Counted from the first letter of the stretch, positions 1 to 9,312 are shown. The stretch: DNA of 48,679 nucleotides from Acidobacteriota bacterium (GCA_023265175.1 JAHFUI010000011.1:1-48679), one strand, 5' to 3'. Made by a program: numbers and translations. Notes: a model not told the origin generated them from the sequence alone.

Positions 1-419
1 GCGAGGCGGCGCCGGGACCGTCATGTTTCTCGTTGGTCTGAGGCGCAGCCTCGCTAGGTCTCGTTGGGATGCTCCGCGCGATCAACGACGAGCACATCGA
101 TCGGATACCAAGGCGATGGCGTCCACCTCGTTCAACGGGGACGTCGATGTGACGTTGCCGGCGTCCGCAAAGGCGAACCTGAAGTTGCGCACCGACCAGG
201 GTGAGATCTTCACGGATTTCGACGTCCAGATTCGCCCGTCCTGGCCGCCGGAGTCGCCGCGCGCGCCGCAGTGACGGTCGTGTCGGCATCGACTTCAACC
301 AATCAATCCAGGGCGCGGTGAACGGCGGTGGACCAGTGTTCGAGTTCCGCACGTTTATCGGGAACATCCACGTCCGTACAAGGCGCACAGTAAACCGCCG
401 TGCGCCCGACTCCGTCTAA
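1..419 (+). pseudogene. DUF4097-like (adhesin-like beta-strand) protein, 3' remnant, frameshifted
   Basis: Translation from about position 115 gives a repetitive beta-strand pattern (STSFNGDVDVTLPASAKANL, then LRTDQGEIFTDFDVQIRP) typical of the C-terminal half of acidobacterial DUF4097 proteins, which are exported putative adhesin-like beta-helical proteins. The expected continuation (GIDFNQSIQGAVNGGGPVFE, then FRTFIGNIHVR) appears in another frame from about 285. One indel near 230-285 therefore breaks the gene. The 5' part lies outside the window and no start is visible. Its function is unknown. The family assignment rests on pattern recognition. Confidence 0.55.
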
Positions 420-461
420 CGAAGCACCGGAAACCCGGAACGAGGCATTGGAACCTGAACC

Positions 462-749
462 ATGGGCATCGCCCGACCGCTCACACACGACGTGAAGACG
501 GCGACCGCCCGCAAGACGCGCGACTGGACGCCGGCCCAGGCGATCCGCGCGCGCGTCCTGACACCAGAGGATGCGTCCGGCCTTCTCGGCCCCGCGCCAG
601 GCGGCCAGGCGTTCCGCGATGAACGCGACGCCCCTCTGCAGGCGCACATCGATGACAGCCTCCGCGCTGGGATGTCACACAACGAGGCGCGTCGCGATGG
701 GCTTGTAGAGCTTGGCGGCGTTGATCTCGCCAAGGCTCGAGGCGACAAG
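462..749 (+). pseudogene. Remnant of ADOP-type (MacB-like) ABC permease N-terminus
   Basis: The reading frame contains AFRDERDAPLQAHIDDSL followed by RAGMSHNEARRDGLVELGGV. This matches the N-terminal cytoplasmic segment of the large acidobacterial ADOP permeases (acidic helix, then GMSxxEARRxALxxxGG). None of the FtsX-like or MacB periplasmic domains follow. The frame instead runs directly into the signal peptide of the TonB receptor at 750. I infer a deletion remnant of a permease gene whose start region is now fused upstream of an unrelated gene. It is probably not functional. Confidence 0.5.
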
Positions 750-3416
750 ATGATCACGTCGAGGCTGACATCTATTGGAGTGGCGTTCGCCCTGTATGGG
801 TCGCTACTGGCGCACGCGGCCTCCGCGCAGGCGCCCGGCGGCGCCAGTGCTCATAACCATCATCGACACGACCGGCGGTGTGCTGCCCGGCGCGATCGTG
901 ACGATCGCCGGAACCGGCGATGCGACGAAGGCCACGACGGTAGAGCCGGTGACCGCCAGCGCCCAGGGGATCGCGACGTTGACGGGGCTCCGTCCCGGGC
1001 GCTACGCCGTCACGGCCGAGTTTCCCGGCTTCGATCCGAGGATCGAGCCCGACGTGCGCGTGCGCGCCGGCGACAATAAACAAACGATCGTGCTCGCGCT
1101 CCAGAAGCTCTTCGACACCGTGACGGTGTCACGCGACCGTCAGGACGCGGCCACTGATCGTCAGACCACGTTCGGATCGGCGCTGACGCGCGAGCAGATC
1201 GACGCGCTGTCGGACGATCCCGCCATCTTGCGTCAGCAGCTCAACGAGATGGCCGGCCCCGGCGCGATCATCCGCGTGGACAGCTTCGAAGGTGCGCTGC
1301 TGCCGCGAAAGGCGCAAATCAAGTCTATCCACATTACGCGCGACGGGTTCGCCGCAGAAAACCACAACGCCGGCGCGTTCTTTATCGACATCGTCACGCA
1401 GCCGGGCATCGGGCCGGTGCGTGGATCGGCGAGCTACGGCCTGCGTCCCGGGACGCTGACGGGCCGCAGTCCGTTCACGCCGGTCAAAGGTCCCGAGCAG
1501 CTGCAGGCTACACGCTGGGGCTGGGCGGCACGCTCGCGCGCGAAAAGAGTTCGTTCTCGATCGTCGCGCAGGTTTTGACGTCTTACACGACACCCAATCT
1601 CAACGTCGCGCTGCCGACCGGCGCCGTCTCGCAGGCGCTGAATCTCAAGACGCCGCGCGACAACGTCAACGTGCAGGCGCTGTTCGACTACGCGCTCACG
1701 CCGGATCAGACGGTGCGAGCCGCGTTCAACCACGCGCACAACTCGGCGAATAATCTTGGCGTCGGCGCGTTCGACCAGGCCGAGCGCGCGTACGGCACGA
1801 TCGACTCGACGAGCAACCTACGCCTCCAGGAAACGGGACCGCTCGGACGCCGCTTCTTCACGAACACCCGGTTGAACGTCACGTGGTCGCACAACGATCA
1901 AAGCAGCGATCTGGAGGCACCGACGATTCAGGTGCTCGACGCGTTCACGTCCGGCGGCGCACAAATGGCCGGCGAACGGAGCTCCGCGGCCTTTACGTTT
2001 GCGTCGGACGTGGACTACGTGCGCGGCCGGCACTCGCTGCGCACGGGCGTCCTCATCAACGGCGGGTCGTGGCACTCGAACCTCGATTCCAACTATCTCG
2101 GCACGTACACCTTCGACAGCTTGGCGGCGTACGAGGCCGGCCAGCCCAGCAACTTCACGCGGCGGCGCGGCGATCCGACCATTGCGTACAACATGGTCGA
2201 TGTCGGCGTGTACGTGCAGGACGACTTTCGCGTTCAACGAGGCCTCATCATCAGCCCGGGGCTGCGCTACGAGCTGCAGGTGCACCTGAGCGACTGGAAG
2301 GATCTCGGCCCGCGCATCGGCGCGACGTGGGCGCCCTTCAGGAGCGGCAGGACGGCGCTGCGCGCCAGCGTTGGCGTGTTCAACGACTGGCTCAGTCAAA
2401 CGACGTATGAGCAGGTGCTGCGCGTGGACGGCGTCCACGAACAGGAATTGAACATCGTCAACCCGGCGTATCCCAATGCCGGCGCCGCCGGCGTGACTCC
2501 GCTGGCGAATCGGTATTTCCTGGATCCGAATCTGCGGAGCCCCAGAAACACGCGCGTCTCCGCCGGCATTGATCAAGGGATCTACACGAGTCCGTCGTGG
2601 GTGGTGCGGACGAACGTGTTGTACGCCTACACGAGCAGCGAGCGCCTCTGGCGCGGTCTCAACCTGAACGCGGAGGCCACCGGCGTGCGTCCCGATCCCG
2701 CGTTTGCGAACGTGGTGGACGTGGTGTCGGATGCCAGTGCGCGTCAGCACCAGCTCACACTCGGTTGGAACGTCGGCTTGCCGCCTCAGCCGCCCGGAAA
2801 CGAGGCGCCCAAACTCTGGAACTGGAAACGCTTCGCGGTGTTCGGCTCGTACATCATCACGTCCGCGCATAACAACACGGATGGCGATTTCAGTGTGTCG
2901 CCGAGCGGCACGCTGACCGATCAACGGGGACGGTCGGCGCTGGACCTGCCCTCGCGGCTGAACTTCAACTTCATCAGCCTCAATTTGAGGCGAACGACGA
3001 TGCAGATGTCGCTGAACGAACAGAGCGGGTTGCCGTACACGGAAACCACGGGATTCGACAACAACGGCGACGGCATCTTCAACGATCGACCGGCAGGTGT
3101 CGAGCGGAACACGCTGCGCGGGTACGACCAATGGACGCTGTCGACATCCGTCTCGTATTCGATTCCGATGCGGCGGCGCGCGATCCCCGTGACCGGCGTC
3201 ACGGCCACCGGCTTCACCGGCACCACGATATCGAGTGTCGGCACGTACTCCGATGCGGTTCGGTATCGGTTGACCTTCTCGCTGCAGACCCAGAACCTCA
3301 TTAACCACTCGAATTACAGCGGATACAGCGGCGTGCTCACCTCGCCGTTCTTTGGCCAGCCGACGGCCGTGTTCAATCCCCGGCGCGTCGCCCTCAACGT
3401 GCAGTTCAATTTCTGA
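750..3416 (+). pseudogene. Oar-like TonB-dependent receptor, two frameshifts
   Basis: ATG at 750 begins a clear signal peptide (MITSRLTSIGVAFALYGSLL, cleavage near AHAASAQA). After a frameshift near 840 a carboxypeptidase-regulatory-like domain follows (LITIIDTTGGVLPGAIVTIA, GLRPGRYAVTAEFPGF). A plug-like region continues to about 1500. A second frameshift near 1503 precedes a beta-barrel of about 600 residues ending in NVQFNF, a typical outer-membrane C-terminus. Members bind large ligands or nutrients in the outer membrane and are powered by TonB. The first break fits loss of GT from a GTGT run, the second loss of one base. Both could be sequencing errors, in which case the gene is intact at about 888 residues. 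Confidence 0.82.
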
Positions 3417-3525
3417 TCCAAGTCCCCATCCCGAGTTTGCGAAGCAGACAGCCGCGCCGAGAGGCAGTGGGGTGGTGCGCGTCAGTTACCCCCTGATCCG
3501 TCCGCTCCAGCATGCCGCAGCATTC

Positions 3526-3533
3526 CGTATATA
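3526..3533. promoter_or_regulatory. Perfect 8-bp palindrome upstream of brnT remnant
   Basis: GTATATAC lies 8 bp before the likely GTG start of the BrnT-like gene. BrnA antitoxins repress their own operons, so an operator here is plausible. The site is short and the assignment is inference only. Confidence 0.25.
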
Positions 3534-3541
3534 CTGAATTC

Positions 3542-3734
3542 GTGTTCGAGTGGACCCGCGGAAGGCCGAGGCCAATGCGGAGAAGTACGGCGTGTCGTTC
3601 GACGCGCCGTCACTGTCTTCCTCGATGCCAATGCCCTGGATGGCCCGGACCTGCACCACTCGAGCGCCGAAGCGCGTTTTCGGCGGTTGGGCCGGTCGGC
3701 CGACGGGCGAGTGTTGATGGTGGCGTATCCCTGA
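3542..3734 (+). pseudogene. brnT: BrnT-family toxin, two single-base frameshifts
   Basis: Joining three frames gives VFEW, then DPRKAEANAEKYGVSF, then VTVFLDANALDGPDL and RFRRLGRSADGRVLMVAYP. This is the BrnT layout: an aromatic-Glu-Trp start, DPxKAxxNxxKHGVSF, and a strand ending in the GRVLxVxY motif. BrnT is a ribonuclease toxin of the RelE-like fold, neutralised by BrnA. The first break fits loss of one G from TGGGAC near 3553, and the second loss of one G from GCGGCC near 3606. The order toxin then antitoxin, 12 bp apart, is canonical for brnTA. Either the toxin is dead or these are assembly errors. Confidence 0.68.
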
Positions 3735-3746
3735 GGAGAACCGGCC

Positions 3747-4040
3747 ATGCGTAAACGATTCGTCTCATCAGCGCGCGGCGCGCGAGTCGGCGCGAGCGCG
3801 CGGCGTACGACGCCTAGGATTGATTTCTCAGGGATCCCCGATTCATCGCGTGAGCAGCTGAAGACGATGCGGCGCGTGGGCCGGCCTCCGCTCGGTGAAG
3901 AGCCTCGCCAGCTCATCGCGATCCGCGTCGACCCTGGCGTGCTCGACCAATTTCGCAAGGAAGCGCGCCGCCGCCGTGTCGGCTACCAGACGCTGATCAA
4001 CGAAGTATTGGCGCAGCACGTACGGAAAGACGTGGCGTAA
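3747..4040 (+). CDS. brnA: BrnA-like antitoxin
   Basis: The 97-residue basic protein is preceded by a good ribosome binding site (GGAGAA at 3734-3739). Its C-terminal half reads LIAIRVDPGVLDQFRKEA followed by VGYQTLINEVLAQHV. That is the ribbon-helix-helix-like pattern of BrnA antitoxins (an I-R-(L/V)-D strand, then a GYQTLIN helix). The long basic N-terminus (about 45 residues) is probably disordered or binds DNA. It follows the brnT remnant directly, so it should bind the toxin and repress the operon. It is intact although its partner is not, as expected if only the toxin has decayed. Confidence 0.72.
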   Translation: MRKRFVSSARGARVGASARRTTPRIDFSGIPDSSREQLKTMRRVGRPPLGEEPRQLIAIRVDPGVLDQFRKEARRRRVGYQTLINEVLAQHVRKDVA

Positions 4041-4080
4041 GCCACGAAACACGGAATTGATTTTTTTGCGGGAGTTCTCC

Positions 4081-4947
4081 ATGGATCCATTGACACAGTT
4101 CAAGGAAGCTCAGAAGCAGGGGTGGGCTCACTTCGCGCCGCTCGAAACCTTCACGACGCCCGCGGCAGCTCGACTCGTGAGACACGCGCGCGTCGTCGCT
4201 GGCCAGCGCGTGCTCGATGTGGCCTGCGGGACAGGCGTTGTGGCAATCACCGCCGCACGGGCCGGTGCGCGGGTCAGCGCGCTGGATCTCACTCCTCAAT
4301 TGCTCGAGCGCGCACGTGAGCATGCGCACCTCGCCAACGTCGATCTCGACTTCCGCGAAGGTGACGCGGAGCAGCTCCCGTTCGACGATGCGGCGTTCGA
4401 TGTGGTGCTCAGCCAGTACGGACACATATTCGCCCCCAGGCCTGACGTTGTTGTCAGCGAGATGCTTCGAGTGCTGACGCCAGGAGGCACGATCGCGTTT
4501 TCCACATGGCCGCCTGAGGTGTTCGTGGGCCGAACGTTCATGCTGGTCGCCCGCTACGCCCCGCCTCCTCCTCCGGGCGTCGCGCCGCCGCCGCTCTGGG
4601 GCGATCCGAATGTCGTCCGCGAGCGCCTGGGGAAGGCGGTCAGGGACATCGTGTTCGACCGCGAGCGCATGTTGGTGCCGGCTCTGAGCGCGGCGCACTT
4701 TCGCACGAACTTCGAAAAGACGGCCGGCCCGGTGATCAAGCTGGTTGAAGCCTTGAGCGCCTCGGACCCGGCGCGGCTGTCGGAGTTCCGCCGGGAGTTC
4801 GAGGCGCTGATCGCGGAATATTTTCGGGACAATCTTGTCCGGCAGGACTACCTGCTCACGCGCGCAACGAAGATCCGAAAGGCGACGTGGATCAGTGAAG
4901 GAACGCGCGACGCTACCGGTCAGGCACGAACGTCCGGGGCTCGATGA
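4081..4947 (+). CDS. Class I SAM-dependent methyltransferase
   Basis: A 288-residue Methyltransf_11 / UbiE-like protein. Motif I is VLDVACGTG (residues 45-53), the ribose-binding acidic residue is D69 in VSALDLT, and GDAEQLPFDDAAFDVVL forms motifs II/III. The family transfers a methyl group from SAM; the substrate cannot be read from sequence. ATG 4081 is preferred over the upstream TTG at 4057 because GGGAG lies 7-11 bases before it. The last 30 residues look atypical and overlap the antisense LolA-like remnant by 35 bp, so the natural stop may have been lost in the rearrangement that truncated the neighbours. Confidence 0.85.
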   Translation: MDPLTQFKEAQKQGWAHFAPLETFTTPAAARLVRHARVVAGQRVLDVACGTGVVAITAARAGARVSALDLTPQLLERAREHAHLANVDLDFREGDAEQLPFDDAAFDVVLSQYGHIFAPRPDVVVSEMLRVLTPGGTIAFSTWPPEVFVGRTFMLVARYAPPPPPGVAPPPLWGDPNVVRERLGKAVRDIVFDRERMLVPALSAAHFRTNFEKTAGPVIKLVEALSASDPARLSEFRREFEALIAEYFRDNLVRQDYLLTRATKIRKATWISEGTRDATGQARTSGAR

Positions 4948-5191
4948 TGGCGTTTGGCACGACCTCGTCGAAGGACATCAGTTTGGTGTCGCCGTTCACG
5001 AACGTCATCCGCATCGCGGACAGCAGCAGCGAAGATCGATCCACCCACAGGTCCAGCCCCGCAAGCGCCTCGCGAATCTGCTTCCGCTTGGGCACCATCG
5101 TCACGTGGTAGGTTCCCTGCCGATCGGTCGTCTCGTGATCCTGAATCTCGAACTGGCCCCGCAGATCAGCGGCGGAGCCGTTGACGAAGTG
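4913..5191 (-). pseudogene. LolA-like outer-membrane lipoprotein carrier, C-terminal fragment
   Basis: The minus strand encodes about 92 residues resembling the second half of LolA-fold proteins: HFVNGSAADLRGQFEI, GTYHVTMVPKRKQI, LAGLDLWVDRSSLLL, TFVNGDTKLMSFDEVVPN. LolA proteins shuttle lipoproteins across the periplasm, and LolA paralogues also occur in aryl-polyene-type fatty acid clusters. No signal peptide or N-terminal half is found upstream. The similarity stops at about 5191, where the plus-strand ketosynthase begins, also without its start. The stop is TGA/TAA-like at 4913 on the minus strand. It is almost certainly a truncated gene. Confidence 0.62.
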
Positions 5192-5230
5192 CTTCTGCAC
5201 GCGCCCCCGCGCGGCCCCGATGTCGGTGAC

Positions 5231-6316
5231 TTGCCGGCGGAAATCGCCGACTTCGAACCGTTGGCGTGGGTGCCTCCGATGAAGGCGCGCCGCATGGATC
5301 GCACCGGCCTGTACGCCGTCGCCGCCTCGAGGCTTACGCTCGACGACGCTGGTCGGTCCATCCCGGAAGAAGGCGACGACCGAATGGGAGTCGTCCTCGG
5401 GACGTGGACGGCGGGCGGCGGATCCACGCAGCAGTTTCTCGACGCCTTGTTCCGCAGCGGTCCAACAGGGGCGCCCGCGCTGCTCTTCGATAGCACGGTT
5501 GCCAACGCGGCCGCGAGCGTCGCGGGACTGGCGCACCGCTTCCGCGGTCCGAACGTGACCGTCAGCCATAAGGAAGCGTCGGGCCTCGCCGCGATCGTCA
5601 GCGGCGTGGATCTCCTGCGCGAAGATCGGGCATCGGCGCTGATCGCCGGCGGGGTGGACGCGATTTACGAATCGTTTTACAAGCCGCACGACCGCTTCGA
5701 GGTGATGTCCCCGGACACGGCGTTCTCGAGCCGGCTGGCGCCATTCGACGCCGCGCGCGATGGATTCGTGCTCGGCGAAGGCGCGTTTGGCTTCTGGATC
5801 GAGCCGGGTGACGATCATCGCCGAGGGCATGGCGAGATTCTGGGCGTCGCCGCGTCGAGCGTCGCCGGTCCCATCAACGCGTGGCCGTCCCGTTCGGAAC
5901 CTCTCGTCCGAACGATGCAGCTCGCACTCGCGGATGCCGGGCTCGAGCCTGATGATGTCGACGTGGTGTACGCGTCCGCAAACGCGACACGCGGGCTCGA
6001 CGCGATCGAGGCGCAGGCGCTCACCGGATTATTTGGAGACGGGAGGGCGGTCGTCACGTCGGTGAAAGGAGCGCTCGGGGAATTCGGCGCATCGGGCAGC
6101 GCGGCCTGTGCCGCGGCATTTCTGTGCGGTCGCGCGGGACGCGTGCCGCCGATTGCCGGTCTGGACGCGCCGGATTCCACCGCATCGTCGTTGCGACTCG
6201 CACGTACGGCCGTCGATGCGCCGGGCCCGATCGTGCTCGTCAATAGTTTCGCCAGCGGCGGTGCGCTGTTCAGCGTTGTGCTGCGCGTGCTGTCGTTAGG
6301 GCCCGTCAAAGAATAA
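5231..6316 (+). pseudogene. Chain-length-factor-like ketosynthase (KS-beta), 5'-truncated
   Basis: A thiolase-fold ketosynthase of about 360 residues; similarity starts at AEIADFEP and KARRMDRTGLYAVAA, so roughly 50 N-terminal residues (MxxRVVITG and what follows) are absent. The active-site Cys is replaced: the family T-A-C-A-S is read here as SHKEASG. Neither catalytic His is present: HGT corresponds to ASANAT, and KSxxGH to VKGALGEFG. Loss of all three is the hallmark of chain-length factors that dimerise with a catalytic KS in type II polyketide and aryl polyene synthases. The catalytic partner follows 20 bp downstream. In-frame TTG 5231 or ATG 5279 could serve as starts if it is expressed. 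Confidence 0.75.
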
Positions 6317-6336
6317 CGTCTACATTCTGGCCGCCG

Positions 6337-7559
6337 ATGCATCCCGGCGTCCCCAGCGCGGCAGCCGCGCTGGGGGCCCTCACGGCCCTCGGAGCGACTT
6401 GCGAGGAGAGCTGGCGCCGGATGTTGGCGGGTGAGTGCGGCGTGCGGCCGGCGACGGTCTTCAACACCGACGGATACCGAAGCCGAGTGGCCGCCGAGAT
6501 CGACATGGAAGCGCTCGATGCCGGCTCGACGCCGCTCGAGCGCCGGCGGCGATCGCGCAGCGACCGCATCGGATTGCACGCGGCCGCGGAGGCGTCGACG
6601 AAGCCGGTTTGCTGGAAAGCGGGATCGATCGCTCGCGCGTCGGCGTCTTCCTCGGAGCAGGCACTGCCGATCTGCTGCGCAACGAGGAGTTTTTCCGGAC
6701 CTGGATTACGGCCGGGATTCAGCGGACCCGGCGGTCGGACGCCTGGAACTATTTTGCCAACACACCGGTCGACGCCGTCGCCGAGCGCTTCGGCCTCGAA
6801 GGACCGCGGGCGTGCGTGGCCGCCGCGTGCTCCTCGAGCACGATCGCCATCGGCCGAGCGGTCGAGGCGATTCGATCGGGCCGGGCGGACGCCGCGCTGG
6901 CGGGCGGCACCGATGCGCTGTCGCGGCTGACGTTCAGCGGCTTCAACCTGCTGCGGCTGATGGATCCCGAACCGTGCCGCCCATTTGACCGCAGCCGCGC
7001 GGGCATGAACATCGGTGAAGGCGCCGGCATCCTCGTCCTCGAAGACCTCGAGCGCGCGCGGCGGCGCGGCGCAGCGATCTACGGCGAACTGGCCGGCCAT
7101 GGTCTCGGCTGCGAGGCCTTCCATCCGACCGCGCCGGAGCCGGAAGGCCGTCCGGTCGCCGCTGTTGTCACGCTCGCCCTTCGTGACGCCGGCGTCGATG
7201 CCGGCCAGGTCGATCACATCAACGCGCACGGGACCGCCACCCCGCAGAACGACGTTGCGGAGGGCGCGGCTTCCGGCGGGTGTTCGGCGAACGGGTCAGC
7301 CGCCTTCCCGTCACGTCCATCAAGTCGATGATCGGACACTGTCTCGGAGCGGCGGGCGCGGTCGAAGCCGCGACGCTTGCTGACGATCGCGCGCGGGGCG
7401 ATTCCACCGACGATCAATCACGCGGATACGGACGGCGACTGTTCGATCGATGTCGTCGCCAACCAGGCGCGCGAGCAGCGTCTTCGCTGCGGGGTGTCGA
7501 TGTCGTTGGGATTTGGCGGCAACGATTCCGCCATCGTGATCCGCGCGTTCGAGGGTTAG
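6337..7559 (+). pseudogene. Catalytic beta-ketoacyl-ACP synthase (KS-alpha), three frameshifts
   Basis: The parts lie in successive frames: ALTALGATCEESWRRMLAGE (N-terminus); VGVFLGAGTADLL, then CVAAACSSSTIAIG (Cys nucleophile) and NAHGTATPQND (first His); TSIKSMIGHCLGAAGAVEAA (second His); and GVSMSLGFGGNDSAIVIR (C-terminal Gly-rich signature). All catalytic residues are present, so the enzyme was competent before the breaks at about 6591, 7262 and 7378. These fit losses of one, one and two bases. Paired with the catalytically dead KS upstream, it forms a KS/CLF heterodimer set as in type II polyketide or aryl polyene biosynthesis. The first ~10 residues from ATG 6337 do not look like a normal KS start. 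Confidence 0.78.
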
Positions 7560-7578
7560 GGCCCATAACCGTTGTACT

Positions 7579-8625
7579 ATGACTGACATGTCGGTTCGTG
7601 ATCTCATCATCGTCGGCGCCGGGCCGTCCGGGTTGTCGGCTGCCATTGCCGCCAAGCGGCTCGGTCTCGATTACCAGGTGCTCGAACAGGGCACGCTCGT
7701 GAATTCGATCTACAACTTTCCGCCGCAGATGGTGTTCTTCACCACGCCCGAGCTGCTCGAGATCGGCGGGCTGCCGTTCGTCTCGCCGTACGACAAGCCG
7801 ACACGGACCGAGGCGCTGCGCTACTACCGCAAGGTAGTCGACACCTTCGACGTGCAGATTGCGTTCGGGGAGACGGTGCTGTCTGTCACACAGGAAATCG
7901 ACGAGGCTGGAGAGACCGAATCGGCGGGAACGGCAGGAGCGGAGGGCGCGCTGTTTGCCGTCGAAACCCGATCGGCCCGCGGCGTCCGACGTATTCGGCA
8001 TGCCCGATCAGTCATCTTCGCGACCGGCTATTACGGTGCGCCGAACATGCTGAACGTGCCGGGCGAAGATCTCCCGCACGTGCGCCACTATTACGGCGAG
8101 CCGCATCCGTACTACCGGCGGCGGGTCGTGATTGTCGGCGGCGGCAACTCGGCTGCGGAATCGGCGCTGGAGCTCTTCCGCGCGGGCGCGCACGTCACAC
8201 TGGTTCACCGCCACCCGGAGTTGAAGAAGACGATCAAGTACTGGCTCAGGCCGGACATCGAAAACCGGATCAAAGAAGGATCAGTCGCCGCGCGCTTCTC
8301 CACGTGTCTGACTGAGATTCGGCCCACCTCGGTGAGCGTCAAGTCCCTGGGGTCAGGTGAGGAAGAAGAGCTGCCGGCCGATGCGGTGTTCCTGTTGGTC
8401 GGCTATCACAGTGACTGGGATCTCATGGAGCGCGCGGGAATCGTGCTGGGCGAGAAACGTGTGCCGACATACGATCCCGAAACCTTCGAGACGAACGTGC
8501 CGGGTCTGTTCCTCGCCGGCGGCGCCATCTGCGGGAGGGACACGAGCAACGCCTTCATCGAGAACGGCCGGTTTCACGGCGAGAAGATCGTGGCGACGAT
8601 CGCCGGCCGGCTGCCGGGGCTCTAG
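7579..8625 (+). CDS. YpdA-family FAD/NAD(P)-dependent thiol-disulfide reductase
   Basis: The 348-residue two-dinucleotide-fold flavoprotein has FAD motif IIVGAGPSGLSAA (GxGxxG at residues 13-18) and NAD(P) motif VVIVGGGNSAAESAL near residue 184. The segment VLEQGTLVNSIYNFPPQM and the closing GLFLAGGAICGRDTSNAFI are typical of the YpdA group. In Firmicutes YpdA reduces bacillithiol disulfide; in Acidobacteriota bacillithiol is reported, so a similar role is plausible but unproven. It lacks the CxxC of thioredoxin reductases. The gene is convergent with the LON-like gene, 7 bp apart. Start ATG 7579 or ATG 7588 are both possible. Confidence 0.85.
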   Translation: MTDMSVRDLIIVGAGPSGLSAAIAAKRLGLDYQVLEQGTLVNSIYNFPPQMVFFTTPELLEIGGLPFVSPYDKPTRTEALRYYRKVVDTFDVQIAFGETVLSVTQEIDEAGETESAGTAGAEGALFAVETRSARGVRRIRHARSVIFATGYYGAPNMLNVPGEDLPHVRHYYGEPHPYYRRRVVIVGGGNSAAESALELFRAGAHVTLVHRHPELKKTIKYWLRPDIENRIKEGSVAARFSTCLTEIRPTSVSVKSLGSGEEEELPADAVFLLVGYHSDWDLMERAGIVLGEKRVPTYDPETFETNVPGLFLAGGAICGRDTSNAFIENGRFHGEKIVATIAGRLPGL

Positions 8626-8632
8626 ATCGCGT

Positions 8633-9304
8633 CTAGTGCGCGACCTGCGATAGACCAGGCGTCCGCGCGATCAGGACCTTCATTTCGAGCAGCTCGACGA
8701 GCGACTCGGCGCGCGATCGCAGGCCATGCCGTTCGAGCAGCGCCTGCTTCTCGACCGGCTCCAGATCCAGATACTGCGCCAGCGCGTTCACCAGATCTTC
8801 GTCGGGCATCCCTGACGGGATCAGTGCTTCGGCCGTGCTGCGCGGCGCGCTGGCGACAACACCAGACGGCTCGATCTGTCGTTCGATCACCGGCGCGAGC
8901 AGCGCTTCCAGCTTCGAGCGTTGACGATGCAGGATGGCGCGATCCTCGGCGCCGAGCGCACCCTCGGCGGCCGGCTCGATGCTGGCGCGCCGGTACGACC
9001 GGTCGTGATCTTCTGCGAGAATGCGGAAGCGCTCGACGCCGCGCAGCACGATGTTGTAGCGGCCGTCGGCCAACCGCTCGACATGCGTGATGACGGCGCT
9101 GCAGCCGATCGGATACACCGGCGGCCGCCCTTCGTACTCGTGCTCCCACCCCGGTTTCAGCAGGACCATGCCAAGCATCCGATCGCTCGCGATCGCGTCG
9201 GCAACCATGTCGCGATAGCGCGGCTCGAAGATGTGCAGCGGGAGAAACACATTCGGGAAGAGGACGACGTTGGGCAGCGGGAAGATTGGCAAGAGATCAG
9301 ACAT
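8633..9304 (-). CDS. LON peptidase substrate-binding domain protein
   Basis: Starts MSDLLPIFPLPNVVLFPNVF and continues LHIFEPRYRDMV, the standard opening of the N-terminal PUA-like LON substrate-binding domain (about residues 4-200). There is no AAA+ or Ser/Lys protease domain, so this is the stand-alone form seen in many bacteria, with unknown partner or substrate. Ends in a helical tail (YLDLEPVEKQALLERHGLRS). ATG 9304 is chosen because upstream codons fall inside the repeat that separates it from the VWA gene. It appears to be the last gene of a MoxR-VWA-LON operon read on the minus strand. Confidence 0.88.
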   Translation of the reverse strand: MSDLLPIFPLPNVVLFPNVFLPLHIFEPRYRDMVADAIASDRMLGMVLLKPGWEHEYEGRPPVYPIGCSAVITHVERLADGRYNIVLRGVERFRILAEDHDRSYRRASIEPAAEGALGAEDRAILHRQRSKLEALLAPVIERQIEPSGVVASAPRSTAEALIPSGMPDEDLVNALAQYLDLEPVEKQALLERHGLRSRAESLVELLEMKVLIARTPGLSQVAH

Positions 9305-9312
9305 AGTGAACA

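Noticed and set aside
1818-3308. Large minus-strand open frame (~496 codons) opposite the TonB receptor
   Set aside because: It is an Arg/His/Val-rich shadow of a high-GC gene, with no motif or ribosome binding site.
4913-5830. Long minus-strand reading frame of about 305 codons extending past 5191
   Set aside because: Only the last ~92 codons resemble LolA. The upstream part is the antisense shadow of the ketosynthase and has no family-like pattern.
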